Shown here: positions 1 through 5,249 of the stretch, piece by piece
Layout: each line of letters opens with the position of its first letter
How positions within the stretch are numbered: the stretch's first letter is position 1
Assembly (NCBI GenBank): GCA_012515885.1
Contig: JAAYXN010000328.1
Span: forward strand, 1-5,249
DNA from: Rhodococcus sp. (in: high G+C Gram-positive bacteria)
GTDB lineage: Bacteria > Actinomycetota > Actinomycetes > Mycobacteriales > Mycobacteriaceae
Length of the DNA stretch: 5,249 nt
Direction: 5' to 3'
Made by a program: the position numbers and the translations under genes
Notes under the pieces: generated by a model
What the model was told of the DNA's origin: nothing
What the model saw: only the letters and a program-made list of their open reading frames with translations
Databases searched by the model: none

Positions 1-3000
1 ATGAGGCGCGGCCGCAGGTGCTGGCAGTCGAACTGCCAGCTGAAGCTGGCGAATGGACGCAGTGGATCGGACACCCCGAGACTGTCCCGCCAGTGGCGTT
101 CGCGCTCGCGGACCCGGTCGGGGAGTCACTGAGCTTCTATCCGTTCGCTGCGTTCAGCCCCGAGTTCGTGGCACTGCAATGGGCACACCAAAACTCGGTG
201 CCGGTGCAGTGCATTGATCTGTCGGCTGCGGTGCCTCGTGCAGGACTTACTGCGGCAGCGTCGTCGCCGGTAGTGGGTGCGGCAATCGAAGACCGGGTGG
301 GCGCCGAATCGTCTGTCGACAGCTGGGACGTACTGGTCGAGTCGCGTGGCTGCGGCGCGGGTGCCGAGGAAATCAGGCGCGCAGCACTCGCGGTCGGCTT
401 CGCCAGGCGAGCCGACCACGACGTCGCTGACATGCAGACGGAGCTGCGTGAGGCGGCGATGCGGGAAGGCTTGCGGTCCTGTGAGGGGCAGGCCGTCGCC
501 GCGGTGATCGGAGCCTTCCACGCACCCGCGTTGACTACCGACTTGCTTGCTGACCCCGAACAACAGCGCGCCGACGCAGACCTGTTGGCTCGTCACCCGG
601 CAGTGGCTACGCCCGTCGGTTCACTGGTGCCCTATGGCAGCGCTGAGCTGGATTCACGCTCCGGCTATCCAGCCGGTATTGCCGACCCCGCCTGGCAGCA
701 AACCGTGCTTGAGTCAGGGGGATCTCCCGCTGCGCTGCGGGCAGCGGTGATCGCGACCCTCACCGACATCGGCGTCGCGATCCGTCGTCGCAAACAGCCA
801 TGTGGCACCCCAGAGATCGCTGAAGCAGCCAGGATGGCGCTGGATTTAGCGTCTTTGCGCGGGCTGCCAGCACCCGGGCGCCGCGAACTGCTTGAAGCAA
901 TGACGACGGTGTTCGCTCAGGGCGACGTCTTGGGGCGAGGGCGTGTTGTTGCAGCCGCGGCACAGGATGTTTTGGTGGGAGCTGCACGCGGAACGGTCGC
1001 GCCCGCTGCTCCGAGGACAGGGCTTGCCGACGATGTGGATCGACGTCTCGCCCAGACAAAACTTCCCAGTGACAAGGCGGAACTACGCCTGGAACCGCTG
1101 CGCAGCGACCTCGATGCTGCGCGCGAGGTCCTGCTGCACCAGTTCGCCGCAGCAGCGATCTCCTACGGACAGCCTGTGGCGGGAATCGGCCCCGGGGGAG
1201 CGCGCACTGTCGGAAATCGCTGGGAAGTGGGTGTTTCGTCGTCGACGCACGCGTCCATCGCTGCCGCCGCACGATTCGGGGTGACGGTGCCGCAGGTCGC
1301 TGCCGCCCGCCTGCGGCACGGGCTGGTTGGCAGCGAACAGGGACAGTCGTGCCAGACGGTGCTTCGCGTCCTGCGGCAGGCGCTCTACGGCGCACTCGGC
1401 GCACTCGTGCGTGATCTCGTGGAGCAGGTACGCCGCACCTTTCCGCACGAGGCAGCGCTCACTGAACTGACGGGCGCGGTGGCGCTGTGCGAAGAGGTTC
1501 TTGCTGGACAGTTCGCGGGCGCGCTGACACCCGGGATCAAGGGACTGTATGACGAAATAGCCACGGTGCGTACCGAACTCACTGGACCGATCGTCCGCGA
1601 AATCGAAGGCATGGCAGGTGCCACCGACATCGAGGATGCGCGCGTGTTGGCGGAGGCGTATCGCATCCTGTCGCGTAGCTCCGGGGACGGCCGACTTCGA
1701 TTGCGACGCAACATTACTGGTTTCGCCAACGGCACATCCTCGTCGCTCATTCGCGGAGCGGCACGAGCACTACTCGTTGCCGATAACGCAGGGTCTGAGG
1801 CAGGTACCGACGCGATCACTGCGTTGAGTGCCGACGTGGCGCAGCTGATCGGATCGGGGGATCGGCCGCGGATTGTGGGTTACGTACAGGGACTGCTTGC
1901 GGCCGTTCCCCACCTGCTGCTTACTGACCCCGAAGCACTCGCAGCGTTCGATACCGTGATCACTGAACTGACGGACGCAGGATTCGTCGCGCGTTTGCCT
2001 GCGTTGCGTGGAGCTTTCGACGGGGCCGACCCCGAGGCCCGCGACCGGTTGCTGGCCGAGATTGAACGCACCACCTCCACCGCTGGTCGACGATCACACG
2101 TGGACCCGGAGCTGGTAGCAGGATGGGCCGCGGACGACCAGCAAACCTTTGCCCGCTTGCGTGCACTCGGGTTGGCTGACGCTGCCTTCACGCCCGGTGT
2201 GCGCTGGCAGCTGATCCTCGGTCGCCGCCGGGATGCGCAGCCGGAAGCGCGGGCATTGTGCCGCTCACTCGACCGTCTCTACGGGGCGCCCTCGACCCGA
2301 GTCGAAGACCAATTGGGCCTCGGTGGTGGGGCTGGCAGTGAACGTTCCTATCCGTCGGTCCGGGAATGGTCCGATGACCTGCTCGAACTCTTTGGTGCTG
2401 ACGTGCGCGAGGATGTTTTGGCGCAGGCTGCAGACCGAGGCGACGCCGGAGCGGCTCTTACCCTCTCGCCCGACCAGATGCGGCCCTCAGTGGAACTGCT
2501 CACCACCATGCTCGCGCTGAGCGGCGGACTGCCCGAGGCGCGGCTCGCACAACTACGGCCACTGGTGCGGCGCTGCGTGGAGGAACTGACTAAGCGTCTC
2601 GCCACCCAACTACGCCCTGCACTTCGAGGGCTGCGGACCGCGCGGCCGACCCGCCGCAATACCCGGCTACTCGATCCGCGTCGCACAATCGCAGCCAACC
2701 TGAAACACGTCTATCGCGACGACGACGGCCAGCATCGAATCGTCGCCGCGCAGCCGGTATTTGCGCAGCGTGCGGTGCGGCAACCGGACTGGCACATCAT
2801 TATCGTCGTCGATGTCTCCGGGTCGATGGAGGCATCGACGGTGTATGCGGCGTTGGTGGCCGCGGTTCTTGCCGGGGTGCCCGCACTATCGGTGACTTTC
2901 CTAGCGTTCTCTACCGAAATCGTTGATCTGAGTGAGCAAGTTGAGGATCCCCTCGCGCTGCTCACGGAGATCAGTGTTGGTGGCGGGACATCGATCTGGC

Positions 3001-3290
3001 TGGGCGTTGCCGCGGCAGCCGCGCGAGTGAAAGTGCCCAAACGAACTCTGCTGGTGATGATTACAGACTTCGAGGAAAACGGACCAGCCGCACCTTTGCT
3101 TGCCGGAATCTCATCGCTCGCAGAATCCGGGGTGCAGATGCTTGGCTGCGCAGCGCTCGACGACACCGGGGTAGCCCGGTACCACGTTGCGACGGCGCAG
3201 GCGGTGGCCGCGGCCGGAATGCCGGTATCGGCAGTCAGTCCGACGAGGCTCGCAGAGTGGGTTGCTGAGACAGTGAACGGATCCGCCTAG
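1..3290 (+). CDS. DUF5682-VWA fusion protein of a MoxR/YehLMPQ-like system (5' partial)
   Basis: The gene is open to the left edge: codons from position 3 read EARPQ before the GTG at 18, so that GTG is an internal Val and the true start lies upstream. Residues here count from GTG18. Residues 1 to about 725 resemble DUF5682: a VELPAE motif (2-9), a YPFAAFSPE block followed by VPVQCIDL, R144-E145..M148, then EGQAVAAVIGAFHAPAL (156-172). From V728 (VRWQLILG) to the end, about 363 residues match a free-standing YehP-type VWA protein, with the family's RTIAANL segment and a complete MIDAS: D932-x-S934-x-S936, T991 in GGGTSI, and D1017 in ITDFEEN. No signal peptide or membrane segment is visible; it is probably cytosolic. 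Known from the family: such genes lie beside a MoxR AAA+ ATPase. Inferred: the fusion is the adaptor/substrate-handling part of that complex. No stop or frameshift separates the halves. The molecular function of DUF5682 is unknown. Confidence 0.88.
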   Translation, partial: EARPQVLAVELPAEAGEWTQWIGHPETVPPVAFALADPVGESLSFYPFAAFSPEFVALQWAHQNSVPVQCIDLSAAVPRAGLTAAASSPVVGAAIEDRVGAESSVDSWDVLVESRGCGAGAEEIRRAALAVGFARRADHDVADMQTELREAAMREGLRSCEGQAVAAVIGAFHAPALTTDLLADPEQQRADADLLARHPAVATPVGSLVPYGSAELDSRSGYPAGIADPAWQQTVLESGGSPAALRAAVIATLTDIGVAIRRRKQPCGTPEIAEAARMALDLASLRGLPAPGRRELLEAMTTVFAQGDVLGRGRVVAAAAQDVLVGAARGTVAPAAPRTGLADDVDRRLAQTKLPSDKAELRLEPLRSDLDAAREVLLHQFAAAAISYGQPVAGIGPGGARTVGNRWEVGVSSSTHASIAAAARFGVTVPQVAAARLRHGLVGSEQGQSCQTVLRVLRQALYGALGALVRDLVEQVRRTFPHEAALTELTGAVALCEEVLAGQFAGALTPGIKGLYDEIATVRTELTGPIVREIEGMAGATDIEDARVLAEAYRILSRSSGDGRLRLRRNITGFANGTSSSLIRGAARALLVADNAGSEAGTDAITALSADVAQLIGSGDRPRIVGYVQGLLAAVPHLLLTDPEALAAFDTVITELTDAGFVARLPALRGAFDGADPEARDRLLAEIERTTSTAGRRSHVDPELVAGWAADDQQTFARLRALGLADAAFTPGVRWQLILGRRRDAQPEARALCRSLDRLYGAPSTRVEDQLGLGGGAGSERSYPSVREWSDDLLELFGADVREDVLAQAADRGDAGAALTLSPDQMRPSVELLTTMLALSGGLPEARLAQLRPLVRRCVEELTKRLATQLRPALRGLRTARPTRRNTRLLDPRRTIAANLKHVYRDDDGQHRIVAAQPVFAQRAVRQPDWHIIIVVDVSGSMEASTVYAALVAAVLAGVPALSVTFLAFSTEIVDLSEQVEDPLALLTEISVGGGTSIWLGVAAAAARVKVPKRTLLVMITDFEENGPAAPLLAGISSLAESGVQMLGCAALDDTGVARYHVATAQAVAAAGMPVSAVSPTRLAEWVAETVNGSA
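20..40. repeat. Perfect 9-bp inverted repeat with 3-base loop, inside the fusion gene
   Basis: Bases 20-28 (GCTGGCAGT) and 32-40 (ACTGCCAGC) are exact reverse complements around CGA. It lies in codons for the conserved LAVELPA stretch of DUF5682, so it may simply be a coding coincidence; no regulatory role is claimed. Confidence 0.6.
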
Positions 3291-3292
3291 TG
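3277..3292 (+). promoter_or_regulatory. Stop-start overlap (TAGTG) with weak ribosome binding site
   Basis: The fusion gene's TAG (3288-3290) shares its G with the GTG start (3290-3292) of the SWIM gene. Only a weak purine-rich match, acgga at 3277-3281, lies about 8 bases before the GTG. This supports termination-reinitiation coupling and a single operon, and it decides the start of the SWIM gene. No space exists here for a separate promoter or terminator. Confidence 0.6.
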
Positions 3293-4822
3293 AGCACCGA
3301 GTTGCCCGCACTCGACCCGGTACTGGCGGCATCAATCGCTGCGCTTCCGGCTCGACTGGTGCAGCGGGCGACGAAACTGCTGGCGCAGCGGCCTGAGTGG
3401 CAAGTCTCTTCGTCTGGTGAATCCACTCTGGTGGTGATCGGCAAAGCGACGGTGACGGTCAGCTCACCGCAGGACGTGTCCTGTGACTGCCTGCTGGCGC
3501 CTGAATGCGCGCATCGGGCGGCCGTGATTTCGGCTAGTCCGGTCGCTGAGTCGGTAGCGGAAGTTGCTGCCGACCACACAGTTGCTGCGGAGGTTGCTGT
3601 ATCGGATTCCGATGCGTATCTGAATGAATCCCAATGCAGTGCAATGGAATTTGCTATTTCGACCGTTGCTGCTGTGGTGAGTATTGGTCTCGGGGAGCTG
3701 ACTGTCGCTGAGCGCACCCGGTTGATGCAGGCTGTGCACCTCGCGCGCAATGCTGGATTGCATCGGTTGGCTGGGGCCCTGACCGCGATGTATGGGACGC
3801 CGTCGTCAGACACCCTGCGTGATGCCGCGTTGGCAGTGCACGAATTGCAGCGCGCCCACCGCGAGGGATCGGTGACTGCACATGAAATCGGCGTTGCACG
3901 GCGGGCATTCACCGTCACCACGGGATTGCGTCTCCACGGAGTGTGCTGCGAGCCGGTCCTTACCGGCAGCGGCTACGCCGGGGTGGTAACCACTTTGGTC
4001 GACGACGAGGGCCGTACCTACTCGGTCAATACAGTGCGGCCGGGTGCGGCGGACGATGTGCCGACGGCCTACCAAACCCCTGCTGGGCTCGGTGACCTGC
4101 TGGCCACTCACGCCCAACTTGGTCGAGGACAACTGTTGCTCACCTCCGCGACTGTCAGCGCTGAGGGCAGGTTGGGGACTGGGCGCAGTGTCAGGGCGTC
4201 GATGTCTTCGAAGCCAGCGGAGCCGCCACGTCTGCCTGAGGGAATCAGTGACGTGACGGGGACCGTGAACGGTGTGCGACCACAGGGGGATACCGCTGCG
4301 CTGGTCGTTACCACCGAGTCCGGTTCAATCAGGTCGTTTACGCCGACTGCTGCTGCAACCGAACTTGGCGCACTACGGCTGCTGCGTGTTGTCGCCGCTC
4401 GACCTGGGACGACGGTGCGGCTTCGGGTTCGAGCGGGGGAGATCCTCGCTCTCACATTGCCGGATAGTGAGGAACCGGATAGCGAGGAGGGGTTGTTCCC
4501 TGGACTGGACCAGCCTCCTGCCTCAAGCGGCCGCGCCGTCCTTGCCGACTCCGGCGAAGCGGCGGAGGCTATGTATGCGGCGATCACGCCTGATGAAATT
4601 CTGGGCCGATGGGCGCTTCGCGCTGCGACAGCTGGTCGTCGATTGGTGCGCCGCTCTATCGGGGCTATTGATGACGATGTCCGGTGGCTGGGTGAGCACG
4701 GCAGTCCGCATCGGGCGGAGTTGTTGTCGCGGCTGCGCGAGGTCGGCTATAGCCAGAGTGCGTCCGATGCAGAGTTCGCCACAGCGTGGTTGGCAGTGGC
4801 GCTAGCCGGTTCTCTGCAGTGA
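3290..4822 (+). CDS. SWIM zinc-finger family protein (YehQ-like partner of the MoxR/VWA system)
   Basis: This 510-residue protein begins with a helical stretch, then a short beta segment (about 46-57, TLVVIGKATVTV) leading into a SWIM-type zinc motif: C65-D-C67-x5-C73-A-H75. An Ala/Val/acidic linker (about 83-112) follows. Next come a helical region with VHLARNAGLHRL (about 149-160), a segment around residues 212-245 (GLRLHGVCCEP, SGYAGVVTTLVDDEG), and a second beta-rich module (about 321-390) that could be a small barrel. An acidic duplicated PDSEEPDSEE linker (391-400) precedes a helical C-terminus. The layout fits actinobacterial SWIM proteins I recognise from DUF5682/VWA operons. SWIM domains bind DNA or proteins in known cases; the ligand here is unknown. 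The GTG start overlaps the upstream TAG, so expression is probably translationally coupled to the fusion gene. The SWIM assignment is firm; the parts after residue 80 have no function I can name. Confidence 0.87.
   Translation: MSTELPALDPVLAASIAALPARLVQRATKLLAQRPEWQVSSSGESTLVVIGKATVTVSSPQDVSCDCLLAPECAHRAAVISASPVAESVAEVAADHTVAAEVAVSDSDAYLNESQCSAMEFAISTVAAVVSIGLGELTVAERTRLMQAVHLARNAGLHRLAGALTAMYGTPSSDTLRDAALAVHELQRAHREGSVTAHEIGVARRAFTVTTGLRLHGVCCEPVLTGSGYAGVVTTLVDDEGRTYSVNTVRPGAADDVPTAYQTPAGLGDLLATHAQLGRGQLLLTSATVSAEGRLGTGRSVRASMSSKPAEPPRLPEGISDVTGTVNGVRPQGDTAALVVTTESGSIRSFTPTAAATELGALRLLRVVAARPGTTVRLRVRAGEILALTLPDSEEPDSEEGLFPGLDQPPASSGRAVLADSGEAAEAMYAAITPDEILGRWALRAATAGRRLVRRSIGAIDDDVRWLGEHGSPHRAELLSRLREVGYSQSASDAEFATAWLAVALAGSLQ
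4460..4489 (+). repeat. 15-bp tandem duplication in an acidic linker of the SWIM gene
   Basis: Two adjacent 15-base units (4460-4474 and 4475-4489) differ at two positions and both encode PDSEE, giving PDSEEPDSEE at residues 391-400. The repeat is in frame and lies between the beta-rich module and the C-terminal helical part, where a flexible linker would tolerate length change. Confidence 0.75.
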
Positions 4823-4892
4823 GCGGTTTGTCGAGGGACCTGAAGATCCCGGTCGCGCAGGGCCATATCGAAAGAGCGCCGAAGATTGCTAA

Positions 4893-5249
4893 TCAATCAG
4901 TTGTATCGCCTGCAGGCGCAACAACTCGAATCCCCGCGTCACGTGCAGCGGCAGCCAATTCGCTGTCGTAGGTGATCATTTCATCCACCCCGAGGCGGAG
5001 CGCAGTCGCGAGATGGAGTGCATCGTTAGAGCGCAGTGGTGCATGTGTACCCGCTGCGAGGAGGTCTCCTCTCATGACATCGACGAGCGTGATGAGATCG
5101 AGCGCTTCTGACACGGCATCTAGCGCAATATCGATGGGGTTTCTGCCCGCTGCGCAATGAAGTTCTGTATGCAAAAGCCAGGATGCGACGAGGCGCCGCC
5201 CGGGTCGGGCAAGTTCCTCAAAGAGCGCATTGGACTCGGTTTCAAGGAC
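4893..5249 (-). CDS. PIN-domain ribonuclease, VapC-family toxin (N-terminus cut by window edge)
   Basis: Read from the right edge, 118 codons remain before the TGA at 4893-4895. The frame stays open to position 5249, and the residues before the TTG at 5174 (ETESNALFEELARPG, then LVASWLLHTEL) are typical PIN sequence, so that TTG is not the start. PIN nucleases coordinate Mg2+ through a few acidic residues and cleave RNA. Visible here, numbering from the edge, are E29 in LLHTEL, D76 in SNDALHLATA and D95 in ITYDSEL. The first catalytic Asp (the usual DTSALV-like start) would fall in the roughly 10-15 residues beyond the window. The cognate antitoxin, if present, should lie further right, upstream of this gene. 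The gene converges on the SWIM gene and is probably a separate unit. Three lines counted within it average about 59% GC, slightly below the 65% line counted in the fusion gene, which fits but does not prove independent acquisition. A non-toxin PIN protein is possible. Confidence 0.8.
   Translation of the reverse strand, partial: VLETESNALFEELARPGRRLVASWLLHTELHCAAGRNPIDIALDAVSEALDLITLVDVMRGDLLAAGTHAPLRSNDALHLATALRLGVDEMITYDSELAAAARDAGIRVVAPAGDTTD
4899..4926. terminator. Imperfect hairpin near the convergent gene ends, possible terminator
   Basis: The arms are AGTTGT (4899-4904) and ACAACT (4921-4926), fully complementary. They enclose a 2x2 mismatch and a perfect 12-base palindrome, CGCCTGCAGGCG (4907-4918), which would fold as a 4-bp GC stem with a TGCA loop. 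It lies 77 bases after the SWIM stop codon and inside the last codons of the PIN gene. There is no T-tract on either side, so this would be a U-less terminator of the kind proposed in actinobacteria, more plausibly serving the plus-strand operon than the PIN gene whose codons it occupies. The structure is seen; the function is inferred. Confidence 0.35.

Noticed and set aside
18..20. GTG at 18 as the start of the long plus-strand gene
   Set aside because: The frame is open to the left edge and the preceding codons (EARPQ) together with VLAVELPAE fit the internal DUF5682 sequence that normally follows an N-terminal segment of some tens of residues.
126..596. Minus-strand frame with several Cys and His residues
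   Set aside because: Cys/His are scattered without a zinc-motif pattern, and the opposite strand encodes conserved DUF5682 motifs there.
760..1404. 214-residue minus-strand frame, rich in Arg and Pro
   Set aside because: It lies entirely inside the fusion gene, its composition is that of a GC-rich antisense shadow, and no domain motif is visible.
3235..3921. 228-residue minus-strand frame, rich in Ser, Thr, Ala and Cys
   Set aside because: It spans the fusion/SWIM junction in antisense; the composition is a mirror of Ala/Val/Arg codons and no family is recognisable.
4833..4852. Possible small hairpin gagggacc...atcccggtc after the SWIM stop
   Set aside because: Only about 4 bp pair without mismatch; too weak to call a terminator compared with the structure at 4899-4926.
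4786..4971. 61-residue plus-strand frame across the convergent gap
   Set aside because: It overlaps both real genes, has low-complexity content and no clear ribosome binding site.
5172..5174. TTG at 5174 as the start of the PIN gene
   Set aside because: In-frame codons up to 5249 encode recognisable PIN-domain sequence, including the strand leading to the E29 motif, so the gene continues past the window edge.

Overview
The window is GC-rich (about 65% in one line counted inside the first gene), densely coded, and uses GTG starts and overlapping genes. Protein style (Ala/Arg/Val-rich, many GCG/CTG/GTC codons) and family resemblance point to an actinobacterium, possibly of the Rhodococcus/Mycobacteriales type. 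The genus cannot be fixed from the sequence.

Layout: (1) Positions 1-3290, plus strand: one very long reading frame, cut at its 5' end by the window edge. Its N-terminal two thirds resemble DUF5682 (YehM-like) and its C-terminal third is a von Willebrand factor A (VWA) protein of the YehP type with an intact MIDAS metal site. These are normally two proteins; here they are one. (2) Positions 3290-4822, plus strand: a SWIM zinc-finger protein whose GTG start overlaps the preceding TAG stop by one base. (3) Positions 4823-4892: a short convergent intergenic gap, with a hairpin just beyond it inside the end of the next gene. (4) Positions 4893-5249, minus strand: the C-terminal part of a PIN-domain (VapC-type) ribonuclease, cut by the right window edge.

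The first two genes look like the downstream half of a MoxR/VWA system of the YehL-YehM-YehP-YehQ kind known from E. coli and many actinobacteria: a MoxR-family AAA+ ATPase, a DUF5682 protein, a VWA protein and a SWIM protein. The ATPase is not in the window; I expect it immediately upstream (inference). By analogy with other MoxR-VWA pairs, the ATPase would drive remodelling or metal insertion on a target recruited by the VWA domain, while the SWIM protein may bind nucleic acid or protein. The real substrate of this system is unknown to me. The PIN gene is convergent and probably an independent toxin-antitoxin unit marking the operon's downstream edge.

Most notable points: the DUF5682-VWA fusion, Glu/His motifs in DUF5682 that recall the TraB/EreA-ChaN superfamily, a SWIM motif with unusually short spacing, and a hairpin between the convergent genes.
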